Assembly (NCBI RefSeq): GCF_028453695.1
Contig: NC_135781.1
Coordinates: 14,693,640 to 14,757,639 of the forward strand
Reading direction: 5' to 3'
Length of the DNA: 64,000 nucleotides
DNA from: Augochlora pura
Taxonomy: Eukaryota; Arthropoda; Insecta; Hymenoptera; Halictidae
Shown here: piece after piece, positions 52,901 through 63,492 of the stretch
Layout: each line of letters starts with the position of its first letter
Position numbering within the stretch: the stretch's first letter is position 1
Position numbers and translations under genes: made by a program
The notes under the pieces: model-generated
The model's database searches: none
What the model was told of the DNA's origin: nothing
Seen by the model: only the letters and a program-made list of their open reading frames with translations

Positions 52901-54937
52901 TTGTATAAGTCATGCACGATGTAACGCGCCCCTCCCTTCATGCGAAGAAAATCACAGTTGCTTACTTCATATTTTTGTTTATTTGCCCCCTTTCTCGCTA
53001 ACATCCACGCACGCTCTCCTTTCTCTCCATCTCTGTCGCGCGTCCGCTCACTCATACACACAGCTATGAATATACTCGTTCATGCACACAGCCAGGTCCA
53101 TAGACACACACACGCAGATCACGCATACGGAAAGATTTCGTTCATCTCGCTCGCTCAGTCTCTTTCTCCACTGCACGAGAAAACAGATAATATACAATTT
53201 GACGACACGACACGTGATACACACGCGAGTCGAATTTTCGGTTCGGTCTCGCGCGTGCATACGATTCCCTACGGTACATAATACCTATATATATGTACAT
53301 ATAAACTCGCGCTTTTGTTAAAGGTTTGTACGTATGCAGTGTAAACGTGTGTTCTTATTGTGTTAACGATACCAAAGGTGTGGGTCAAGCTTCAGGCGGC
53401 TCAGCAGCTGACGACCAATGAAGACGATGATGGACGATGGATGATCCAGAAAAAAAACAATACTTGAGGACCGCTGTGTTCCACGGTACTCGTGGCAGCG
53501 GTGATAGAACGCCGCAGCGTCGGCGAGGTCGCAGACCGTCGGCCGCAACGTATCCCACGAGGAGAAGGTAGGGTCCGAATCGACTCCTAAGGATTTCAGA
53601 AAACCGATGGATTAACGGTAGATCAATGGGGCTCCTCCCTTCTCTGTAATTTTCGATCACGTGGCAACTAAAATCGAGCTACGCGTATTCGTTTTTCTTT
53701 CCCGAGTGACTGGTAATGTGTTTTGTTTCGGTGTCTGTGTGTGGCTCGGTGGTAATTTGCATTCACAGTGCGAGGTTAAGGGAGAAATATCCATGACGAT
53801 CACAGTTGACGACAGAAGAGTGTGCATATTCAACCGGATGTTGTTATTGGCGACGATGCAATTGAATTTTGTTCGTTCCTTCTGGTCTTGTAAATTTCTC
53901 TGCGTTTACAGGCATCTTCGTCCACGATTTTCTTCTTTTCGATCGCCGTAGTAGGGAGAGACATACCAAGAACATCAGAATACGAGAGGCATCCGAGTAA
54001 TCGATTAGAATGGTAGATAAAGAGACTTCGTGGAAGAAAAGAGATTTGCGACAGTAAAAACATGTTGAATTCTTCTCGAGGGAGAGAGGCTCGTTTTTTT
54101 TGCGTTTTCCTCTCTCTGCGGAACAGAGAAGAGGGTCAGACTGGTTCGTTGTTCCCCGGTCCCGCGCGGCGTCCTTTCAGGATCGACGGAGGCGCGCGCG
54201 AGAGGAGGCTGAGATCAATTTGTCGGGCTGAGAGAGAGTTCCTCGCGGAGCTCGCCCATTTTGTTTTCAGTTTTTCACTTTGCAATGGCGGTCTCGCTGC
54301 TGCTCCTTCCCCCTTTGTAGCTGGAACAAAAGAAAAGCCCCGGATCTTCTCGCGAGACGCGCCGGGACGCAAGATGACCGTTGGTCTGGTCTGGTCGCAT
54401 TGTTGCTACACGAACACGCGCGCCGCGTTGTTTTGCTGTTGTAGCTTCCCGATCATTTGACAATAACGATGACGCATCTTCTGCCATGACTGTATTCCCT
54501 TTCGCGAAGAGATCCACGAAAAATGCTCGGAGGATGACTCGCGCACGATGGTTGGACTAGAGTCAGTCGTAGTACGCAAACGGTGGAGTGACCCGTCGGA
54601 TCACAGAATTCGGATCAAAATTTGGCCAAGGAAATCCGATTTCATTAGATTCCCATACATTCGACTCTTGCTGGTATTCGTCGACGTTCCCTTTTCTGGC
54701 TGGGAACACCGTTCGATGAACGGTAGGGGAGAAGAGCGCGCGCGCGTGCGTTCGTGTACAGGAGTGAAAAATACGTTATGTTTTTCCACTTTGACCAGAG
54801 GGGAGCACGATCACATATATCACGAAAAAAAAGACGCGTGTGCTTTGATCAGTCCGAGAGCGTGATGCACGTCCAATAGAGACGAAGCGAGACGTCTAGC
54901 GTCGTCGCGACGACGAATGCGTGTTCCGTGAAACGCT

Positions 54938-55456
54938 TCAACTGGAAACAAACGCAGCGATTTGCTCGCTAAACTGCGAGTGTTCCAACAACAATGAATC
55001 TTTGCAGCTTTCGAATTGTTGTTGCTGTTGTTGTTGTTGTTGATGGTGGTGGTGCTGATGGGGATGCTGGTATTGGTGTTGTTCCTCTGGGTCTGGCTCC
55101 GTGCGCTCGTAGAGTACACAGATCGACCCGTTCTCGCCGATTCTGTACGATACTTCCGACGGGTCAATCCACATAGTCAGCTCGCTCGGGAACAGACTGT
55201 GCAACACCGTTGGAAGCAATCCGACATTCGCACCTGCCTGTGCGATCACTGGGTCCATTTTACCGTTGATGCGTATGCAACGGTAACCGGAACCGCGGTT
55301 CGGACGATCCGGAAACCAGTGGTTCCTGTAACGGTGGCGGAGCACTTCTGTCAACGATGACTTGAACATCTCGAGCTGTCGCTCGGACAGCTGACCCGCC
55401 TGCAGACGCAGCAGATGCACCAAAAAATCCGCCGCTGACACAATTTCCAGTCTCAT
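54938..55456 (-). CDS. BTG2: BTG1/BTG2-family antiproliferative protein
   Basis: Complete 172-codon protein in one uninterrupted exon. The BTG domain spans about residues 1-118. Box A is around 44-66 (HWFPDRP, GSGYRCIRIN) and box B around 89-112 (LPSELTMWIDP, EVSYRIGENGSICVLYE). Y58 and W96 correspond to the residues BTG2 uses to bind the CAF1/CCR4-NOT deadenylase. BTG1/2 proteins promote mRNA deadenylation and restrain the cell cycle. The C-terminus (SCKDSLLLE near 150, ending VSS) matches the BTG1/2 tail, and no Tob-type PAM2 region follows, so this is BTG1/2-like rather than Tob. A His/Gln-rich insert (about 126-147) separates domain and tail. The ATG at 55454-55456 has a strong context (AGCAACA before ATG). 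The symbol is by family; BTG1 and BTG2 cannot be told apart here. Confidence 0.93.
   Translation of the reverse strand: MRLEIVSAADFLVHLLRLQAGQLSERQLEMFKSSLTEVLRHRYRNHWFPDRPNRGSGYRCIRINGKMDPVIAQAGANVGLLPTVLHSLFPSELTMWIDPSEVSYRIGENGSICVLYERTEPDPEEQHQYQHPHQHHHHQQQQQQQQQFESCKDSLLLEHSQFSEQIAAFVSS
55016..55066 (-). repeat. In-frame CAA/CAG and CAC/CAT repeat in the BTG gene
   Basis: A trinucleotide tract encoding a His-rich block followed by nine consecutive glutamines. It is mostly CAA with a CAG interruption. It lies between the BTG domain and the conserved C-terminal tail, where vertebrate BTG1/2 have only a short linker, and is likely to vary in length between individuals. Confidence 0.9.
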
Positions 55457-56420
55457 TGTTGCTAAGCGAAGTCACCCAGGTCGAATCGATCTACGTGGAA
55501 ATGTTGTATATGTCACACCTCTTCCAGTCCTCTTCCACCCGCGCCGGCCCCTTTTCCCCGATGGTGAAAACGGAGTCAGAGACGATGCGCGACGATCGAA
55601 GCGTAACGCCGTTTCTTCCTCGATCAGATGGGTCACGGCGCGAGAGGGGCCGTTGTTGTTCGTGGCGGGATGTATTCAGGAATCTTCACAAAATGGCGGC
55701 GCGGCCACGTCGCACGGTCGCACTTCGTATCCGTTCGTCGACGCTCCAGCGCGAAAACGGAGTACCGGTCGGTTCTCGATGATTCTTTCGCGTACAACGA
55801 CGACGATGCGGCTCCAGCAGGTCGTTTGTTCGATGCGATTCGCCTCGCGAGAATCGTAAGTGTCGGTCGAAGGATTTTGAATTCGTTGTGACGGTCTTGT
55901 TAGACCGACGGATACGATCACACCAGCTAGTGACTCGATTCTCTGTTTTCACGATCGTTTACGCGTTCCAAATCGTTTCTCCGATCCCTGGGATACCCGC
56001 GAGAAGCGACAGACTGCGAGATATATATTCGATATACTTCAAACGATCACTACCGACGGTTAAACCTTTCCTCTTCTTCCTCGATTCGAAATCTTCTCTT
56101 TCTCCCACGCTGTGTTTTCACTCTGTACACCTTTCGAACGACGGAATAAACTTTCTCGCGATGCCCAAACCGACGCGCCCTACTCTTTATCGCGGAACAA
56201 CCGCACCCACCGACTACCAACGACTTTCTAGTGGCATCAACCGTCGACACGAACCAAGTAGCTTTGTCTCTTTGTTCGCGCAGCCCGAAGCGGGGATAGT
56301 ACGCCATCGACGATTGGCTTGCGGCAGTCCCTACCACAGCCGGCCATCACGTGCTCACAATCTGCGCGTGCCCGGCTGCGCAAACGTCTGCAGCTGCGTC
56401 CCGAATACGGATCGTCTGCG
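55457..56420 (-). other. BTG 5' UTR / promoter-proximal CpG-rich region
   Basis: CpG-rich sequence immediately upstream of the BTG start codon. Frames up to 179 codons occur on both strands but none is recognisable, and they are attributable to GC content. A minus-strand sequence CATTTCCACGTAG about 30 bp before the ATG could be a splice acceptor for a leader exon. A CACGTG E-box lies at about 56348-56353. Confidence 0.4.
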
Positions 56421-56441
56421 CGAATAAGAGTTCTCAACCGG

Positions 56442-56458
56442 TTTATACCCACGTCATT
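56442..56458 (-). promoter_or_regulatory. Candidate BTG core promoter: TATA box preceded by a CRE-like site
   Basis: On the minus strand, TGACGTGG (core 56451-56456) lies three bases upstream of TATAAA (56442-56447). Transcription would start near 56410, about 950 bp before the BTG ATG, within the same CpG-rich region. The pairing of a cAMP/ATF-type element with a TATA box is typical of rapidly inducible genes, and vertebrate BTG2 is an immediate-early gene. The site is seen; the function is inferred. Confidence 0.45.
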
Positions 56459-56699
56459 ATAAGAGTGGGCGATTTTGGAGCCGTACAAGAGTGTTTCTCC
56501 GAAAATCGAGTTACGGAGAAGATTACGTGTATGGTCTTGTTCATACGAAACCGACCAACCGGAGAAAATACTTTCCAACAGTAAAATTAGAGTCTTACCA
56601 CAAAGATAATATCTTTTTTTTCGATACGTGTAGAGCTTCTTTCGCTCCTATGATGTATAATTTCAACTTCAAAATACGTATTTCACGAAATGCATGTAA

Positions 56700-59600
56700 A
56701 TAATTTAATGAGAGTTTTTATACATTTCACAGTAATTGTATTGTCAGATGTATACGTACAATTACGTTTGAGCAGTTTCACGCTCGTAGTTCCCAGATAT
56801 TAGACGTTGCAAAGCAATGTTGATATATTCTTGCCACACCAATATCCATGTTTTACGTGTTACTTTAGTTAATAGAAACAGACGATTTTATCTGCTACTT
56901 TTCAGCTTCGTTTCAGTTTGTAAATGGTAACTTCGACGTATCTTATGCATTAAATTTGGAGGCATTAGAACTATTCATGATTAAAATAGCAATTATTAAA
57001 CTAAATATATGTGTTTCTTTTCAACGCGGGATTTGCAATTTTTTAAGCCAGATGCTTATAATTAGAAAAAAACTTTATTGCGAATGATGGTAATGAATAT
57101 CTAAAATAGAAAATACTACAGTGTACATATTATAACTGTAAAAGTAATATTATTATATATAATATTAATAAGAGATGAATACTTTTACTAAATTAAAAAT
57201 AATAGATAGTCTATTGTGGGAAAATAATAAAAAAAATTCAGCAACAACGAAGCATTGAAACACTTCGGCTAAACAGTTGAATGCAATTTTCCGTTAAGAC
57301 AGTGTCTAATTTCCTCGATTTTGATATCATTGTTTTCTTTATATGTAACAACTATTATTATCACATTTGGCTTTATTGTTAGTATACAAAATTTTGACAT
57401 TAAAAAGTACGAATAACTACAATGATAGACACTGGATTCGTTTGGCTGAATATTTTTAACAAGGGTAGTATAAAATGAAATCTTTCTGGAAGACGCTATT
57501 ACAAGAGACAGTTGTATGAGTCAGAATTTTGTTTATATTCTTGCTCGTAATAGTTTATATATGTCTTGCAAATATATTTTCAAGGCCTGACGCAAAGAAT
57601 TTTTTCCATATTCCAATCATAAAAGTTATAGTTATCAGCAGATTTGCACATTTATGATAAAAAAACATAGTAAAATGTAAGAACTCGCGATAATTATTAC
57701 AATAATTAAAAACATGAATAAATTTGAAAACGGTGTTTCCTCGATCATTTTTTAGACTTACGCACAATTGCAGAAGAATCTTCTCAGCCTTCTATTGTGG
57801 AAACTAGTGAAATATAATTCACGAGTCCAGAAATAATTAAAATTTGTGCAGCGTTTGTTCTTACTCGGCAATTCGGATTCCTACCAATCGAGTTCAATTT
57901 ACAACCTTACGCGTAGCGGAATTCTTCTGTTAATACTCGGACCGATAGAAATAAGCCGATTAAAGAGAGAAATCGTCAAGGGAACTTTTATAACTAGTTG
58001 GTAAATAGTAAGTTACCGTTCGGACTGCCAGGTATATCATGGAGAATTTTATAATGTCACTTGAGGGACACTTTCCTGCCGTTTTACCAATGTCTTGAGA
58101 TTTTGAGCGCTTTCTATTCTTATTGTCGATCTATTGAAAGGAATTCTAGCGTTCGACGATGCGTTGCAACAAATGTGCGTAGACAACGAAAAGGTTAATG
58201 ATAACACCAAACACGATTAAATATTTAATCACAGGAATTGTTCAATTCAAATTGTAGCTTGTAAGAATAAAGCATGTTTATTTTTAAAATAAATTTTGTC
58301 CAATGTGATTGTCAATCGATTGATTCGATTTAAAAATTAATATAATTTCGAATAGTTTTTAAAGAGAATTTCAAACTTACATTTTTTATTCGCATGTTTC
58401 AATCGATTATTTCTGTCGAGAAGTATATTACAGTATATAGAGTATGTAAGAGTACATTATTTTAAATTATATTAAATTTTAAACACAAAGATTCGTAGCG
58501 GATAAATGATTTTGTGTTAACAAATATACCGAACGTTTGAAAACGTAGAGAAAGTTGTATAAACGCGTATGATCCGAAGGTTTGTTGAAATTCTGCAATA
58601 AAAGTTTGAAATGCGGAAAAAGAAAACCAACTTATTCTTGGTTGATACATAGCGTGAGTAAGCTTACGATCGATCACCACTTAGCCTTAATACTTCGTTC
58701 CATAGTGTTGGTCGTTCTTGTTAATACAAGAGAGACATTGATAAAGAATCGATTTTGTTTCACCTCGGCGAAAGAATCAATAATTTCTCGTTACGACAAA
58801 AATAGCTTACGTAACTTACGTATACTTTTTCTTTTTAAATAATTGCATTAATTAATACTACCATTAAAAATTCAATGACTCCGCGGAGTAGTAACACGTT
58901 AAAGTATTCATTGCAAAAATTATTTGCAATTTCGCATGACACAAAAACAGATTTTGTTTTATAACACAATGGCTTTCGCGCGGGTTATCGACATGCATTA
59001 TAAATATGTACGAATGCGTAACTTTCTCTGAAAATGCAGTAAATAACAATCGGACCATTCTTGTTTTTTTCACAGGGTAGATAAATATCACTCTACTCGT
59101 TCACATTGTGTACCGCAGGATACGGTATTCTATCGTATCTCATCCGTTCTCCTTTTTTATTTGGAACAATCCGATTTTCTCTTTTTGTTATCCAGTTTGA
59201 TAAAACGAATTTCACGCAGTCACGCCCAACTGCGAGTTACAACAGTGTAAGTTCGAAACAAGCTTTCATTGTGCTAACTTCCGATTTTTGTTCGCTCCCG
59301 CGACTTTTTCTTCTTGTCTGTTCTCATCGTGATTTTTATATACTTCTGGTTTCTAAAAATGTGAGAGAAGTAAACTTGGTAATTAACTCTTCCAGTGTTT
59401 TCAACTTGCAGAGTCTGTCAATGAACAAAGAAAAACTCTCGTTTCATGATATCTACACTTTTCTCAACTTATTGTAAGTGTTAGAAAAGTTTCTGTTTAA
59501 TTAAAATTTGCAGTATTTTCATTATTATTTGTCTTCTCCATGATCTGTATTCATTTACAGTATCGCAAACTTCTCCCTTATTCGAAAAAATAGACCATAT

Positions 59601-60010
59601 TAAAAAAATTTACAAATACTGTTACATTTCCTTCGATACAGTAAAATTATTAAGATAAAAAATTAACTTTTTTTTAGAATTATTGCAGATTTTAATTTTG
59701 TATAAAAATCTGCAGTCAAGTTATTAGCTGCTAAAGCGTGATGAAAAGTTCCGTTTCATTTGAGTTTCCGATACCTCGTTCTAAATATTTAATAAATGAG
59801 AGACGCCAAGCCGGATACAAACGGCGAACAAACTCATTTTCCCTTCGGCTGGAAACGCTATCTGTCACAATTGCTTTAACTCTGAAAAATTCCAGCCTCT
59901 GTACTGCTACGAACAAATTACATAATTCTGTCAGTTGTCAGCAATAGAAGGGACAGTGAAGAGAGCACAGAGTGTTGGAGCGTTCATATTTTTTCCAGCA
60001 ATTTATTCAA
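56700..60010. other. Gene-free AT-rich stretch upstream of the BTG gene
   Basis: No supportable exon. The 123-codon plus-strand frame at 59106-59477 starts at a non-ATG codon and has no recognisable content. One inverted copy of the dispersed AAAATCTGCAGTCAAGTTA motif lies at 59705-59723. Confidence 0.4.
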
Positions 60011-60606
60011 TTTAATATTTGCATAAAGATCGGCAGCTCACCGGAAAATTGGACGAGCTCGTCACGGCAGATTTCTTTCCCGGCACGAAATTAGCAAAGT
60101 TCATTTGTCTTGTGTTTCCCTTCATTGAGCCGGATGGTCGGGGAGGTTCGCGTATCGATTTTCTCACAATTTCCCTCGTTTATTTCATTCTACTGCTGCT
60201 GGATTATTCGCCCGTCCCAGCCAGACTTGATAAAAGGATACGGTACCGTCGTCTACTACATACCTGATGGTCGAGGGTGACCTGCGATCCATGATCCCCC
60301 AATGAACATTAACCGACCCCTCTCTGCTGCGTTTCGGCCCCTTTGGTGCCCACGTCCGCCACCCCAAACCGTGCGTACTTAATAATATAAAACTAATGCA
60401 GGCAGCTAGAAAATACACGAAATGTGCCCTCACGTGACGAGTCAGCTTGCCTTCTCTTCTATGAAAACGACTGCCAGGTTAGTTTTGTGAACCCCACTGC
60501 TCCGCTATCGAAAAAGTTGCCAGCCCGTTGTGCAACCCTTTCGACCCTCGCCGTGTCCCCCTCTCGCTTTTCACTGATTCTATTGATGCGGCTCTACGAT
60601 TTAGAC
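60010..60606. other. GC-rich island with a possible minus-strand 5' exon
   Basis: The minus strand contains ATGGATCGCAGG (ATG at 60290-60292) followed after 29 coding bases by a strong donor, CATCAG|GTATGT, at 60263. A TATA-like TTTATATTATT lies about 100 bp upstream. That arrangement could be a short first coding exon of a minus-strand gene, but 29 bases cannot identify a product and no downstream exon was found. The plus strand also offers a donor-like CCAG|GTTAGT near 60478. Confidence 0.25.
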
Positions 60607-60820
60607 CAGCGACTCTCAACTGTTTTTCGAACGTATATTGTTCGGGAAATATTGCATCGCACTCGGGCCAATCTGTTGCAGACTTCTGGGTTGTCATTTC
60701 TATGTAATGCTTTTGAAACAACATTACCTAAAATATTTCTCATTTTTATAACTATTTAGAATTTTGATTTTATAATTATTTGAAGAATTATTTTATTCTA
60801 TAATTATCTGAGATTTATAC

Positions 60821-60845
60821 AGAGAGAGAGAGAGGGGGGGGGGGG
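60821..60845. repeat. (AG)n followed by a 12-G run
   Basis: About seven AG units leading into twelve consecutive guanines, within the hAT-like element. The G-run is unusual in this AT-rich DNA and prone to sequencing-length error. Confidence 0.9.
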
Positions 60846-61314
60846 TATTGCTTGAAGTACATTGATGCAAACGTTTCCTAAAATAATTTCTTATCTTTTT
60901 TCGCCACGTTTGAAATCATAATTTAACGAAATAATTCATTGTTTAGAATTCTTATTATTTCAAATGGATTAATATTATTTTCATTCTCAAATAAAGCATT
61001 TTACATAACGGTTCGAAATCAGTTATTTTTCCAATTATTTAGTAATTAATGTTTAGAAAAACTCATTTTTATGATCAGATATTATTTTATTTTACTGTAT
61101 CGAGGTCATTGTTTTCTATTTAGACGTTGTACGTTTGTTCTATTCATGCATAGAAAAATAGTAAAGGATAAAGGAAATTATATAGAATAGAATAAACAGA
61201 ATATAGAAAAAGCTGCAGTACTAGAGTATTGTATTAGCATATTCTTTGTCTATTTTTATTCTATTGTTTTATTGCCTCCTGAAAGTAAAAAACTTCTGTT
61301 CCAAGCTTTCTTAA

Positions 61315-61549
61315 CACGTTCGTCGCCGCGTCACCCATACCTGGGTGACATTAATATCTGAACAATTTTGAAAATTTATTTTTATTGCAATATATTCGAG
61401 CAAAATGAATTCGACTATGATTTTTCGAATGCGAAATAGTTCTAATGTCATCCCCTATGATAAATGTGAACTTTTTAGATTTATTTTAATTAATTAAATT
61501 GCTTTAATTATGTGGGGATTTTAGTGTCTAATTGTCGGCGACGAACATA
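61315..61549. mobile_element. TTAA-flanked MITE, piggyBac-like (family E), nested in the hAT-like element
   Basis: Left TTAACACGTTCGTCGCCG and right, inverted, TTAATATGTTCGTCGCCG match at 16 of 18 positions, with TTAA at 61311-61314 and 61550-61553. At 235 bp it has no coding capacity. The first ten bases are shared with family C at 38072, suggesting mobilisation by related transposases. Confidence 0.75.
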
Positions 61550-61909
61550 TTAAATAAAGATTGCTTCGACTCAAATATTTTTATGGTCGACCGTTTAGAC
61601 TCTTTGTATATGAGACACATCGTCGATGTATTAAATTATAAGATACAAGTACGTACATTGGAGGAAATATTATACAAATGATTGCATAAAAAGCCATTTT
61701 AATGCGCGCATGTTAATTGCTTCATACATGTTTCAAATACGCGCAGCTTCTTGCGACCGAGAATAATCACTTTTTTAAGTTTACAGTCGTTTTGTGTAGC
61801 GATTCGTATTATATCGTTTCGAATTCGTTTTACATTGAAGAACTGTTGCATTGTAAGTTATGAGGTCACGTGAACCTACAACAGATAACTGGGAACCACT
61901 GGTTTAGGT

Positions 61910-63213
61910 CGAATATGAAGGTGGCCATCCAGGAAACTAGAAGCAAATCATGCAGCTTTCGATGCAGCTGTTGCATGCAACTTTTCATCGTGTTTCAACT
62001 TTTCTGAATATGTTGTGTGCAACTATGTATCTCTTGTAAATCGCTTGTTTTTTCATGTTTTCATCCCATTCGAAAGACCACAGAACCATGGTTTAACAAT
62101 TACTCGTGTGAACGTGAGTAACGAGTTCGTCTAAATAAAGAATCCTTTATCAACCGAAGATTAATGATAATTACATGTATGACAAAAGATTGCAACGGTA
62201 AAGTTGCATTCCTGCTTAACAATGCAGATTTTAGTATCTTGATACTTTGCATGAAACGCTTAATTACTTTATATAACACAATGCAATAATAATGCAATGC
62301 TGTTTATGTATATGAATACCGCAATAAAACGTTCATCAATATTTAAATTATGCAAATCACATCTACATACATAATTTTATTTCTACATTTATTGACGCAT
62401 ATCGGTATGCTAAACTGTTATAAATTCGCTGAAATTAGCTATTTTGCTAAAATGTACAAGAAACTTTATTTGAATCGCAACTTTTTTGAATAGTTATTAT
62501 ATTCTCAAGTAGAAACACATTATGTCAAAACATAAAAGTTTCACTGAACATTGCAACAAAATATGGATGAAACACTAAATGTTATTGTCACTCATTTTCA
62601 TACAAATTCTAATTATAATTTGCCCTGACATTAACATCTTTCAGGAAATGGAATAGGTATGATGTAAATAATTCAGTGTACTATAGGAAATTGTTGACTT
62701 CCATTTGTTCATGAGTTTCTTATTAATCAAGTATACTTGTTCGGTAATATAATATGTTCAATAATAAATAAATTAATCATTAAATAATATCATATGATTT
62801 GAAATTTACAATATTTCGAGCAAGGACGTAGTTCTGATCTGGTTTATTATAATAGCTAGTATTCCGTAATAACACATGTATTCTTGAGCGTTCAATTACG
62901 TTTCTATGCTAACCATTGTGTATACAAACAAGGCGTTAACTTGTGGTACAATTTAATTAAGGTATCGTTTCAATATCCTATAGCCGGAACAATTCCAATT
63001 TATCATACTGATGAGAAGAGAAATTATAAAAACGATATTAAAATAGTCAAGAGAATAGAAAAGGATAGAAGATATAACAATTAGATTAACTTATAATTAA
63101 ATTAAATTCAAATTTAATATAATTAGAAATAATTAAAGAAAGTATAACAATTTATTTTTGTACCCAAGAAATTTATGACTCAACGTAAATATGTATTTTA
63201 TTAATATTATAAC
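61910..63213. other. Gene-free AT-rich stretch
   Basis: No supportable feature. The short frames are unrecognised. Confidence 0.4.
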
Positions 63214-63487
63214 TGTTGGAAATGGGACCCTAACCATGTATGTGTGTAGTCCCCATGCGTTGCGATACGTGGCTTTTGGGCAACCATGATGAAGAGATGA
63301 CGATCGCCGAGCGATCGTACTCTACACGTTGACGAGACGACCTCCTTCTTTTCTGTTCGTCTGTATCCGAGTGAGGTCGTATATTGTGCATGTTCTGTAG
63401 TTTTTAGATACGTGTTGTAATAATGAATATATAATATAGTGTTTAATTCTTTCCCGCGATCCTACACCTCCGAGTCAAATCTCTACA
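63214..63487 (+). mobile_element. Probable solo LTR of a retrotransposon
   Basis: A 274-bp block beginning TGTTGGAAATGGGACCC and ending CTCTACA (TG...CA form), GC-richer than its surroundings. It is flanked by ATAAC (63209-63213) and GTAAC (63488-63492), matching at four of five positions, as expected of a 5-bp target duplication. TG...CA ends and 5-bp duplications fit Ty1/copia- or Ty3-type LTRs. No internal retroviral-type coding sequence adjoins either side, so it appears to be a recombined solo LTR. Orientation is by convention only. Confidence 0.6.
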
Positions 63488-63492
63488 GTAAC

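Larger units (their letters stand above)
47900..54937 (-). other. Probable long 3' UTR or 3' flank of the BTG gene
   Basis: About 7 kb directly downstream of the BTG stop codon. It is more CpG-rich than the rest of the window and packed with strand-biased simple repeats: GA-rich, CA/TG-rich and TA-rich when read on the minus strand. Several minus-strand AATAAA hexamers occur (for example 52509-52514 and 49806-49811). All long frames (up to 182 codons) start at TTG or are repeat-driven. Very long 3' UTRs of this texture are common in insect regulatory genes, but extent and polyadenylation site cannot be fixed from sequence alone. A separate transcript from the opposite strand cannot be excluded. 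Confidence 0.35.
60607..61901. mobile_element. Old hAT-like element with 8-bp target duplication
   Basis: Ends read CAGCGACTCTCAACTGT on the left and, inverted, CAGTGGTTCCCAGTTAT on the right; every difference is a transition. The flanking 8-mers ATTTAGAC (60599-60606) and GTTTAGGT (61902-61909) agree at five of eight positions, again differing only by transitions, as expected for an aged hAT target duplication. The 1.3-kb body has no transposase frame, so it is non-autonomous or decayed. A TTAA element sits inside it at 61315-61549. Confidence 0.65.

Noticed and set aside
52513..52908. 131-codon plus-strand frame
   Set aside because: It opens at TTG, has no ATG near its start, shows no recognisable content and lies in the presumed antisense of the BTG 3' region.
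54062..54460. 132-codon plus-strand frame near the BTG gene
   Set aside because: It starts with a genuine ATG, but competing 78-80-codon minus-strand frames and low-complexity GC-rich composition make it an artefact of the CpG-rich locus.
55888..56427. 179-codon plus-strand frame in the BTG upstream region
   Set aside because: Basic, low-information composition with competing frames on the other strand; better explained as BTG 5' region.
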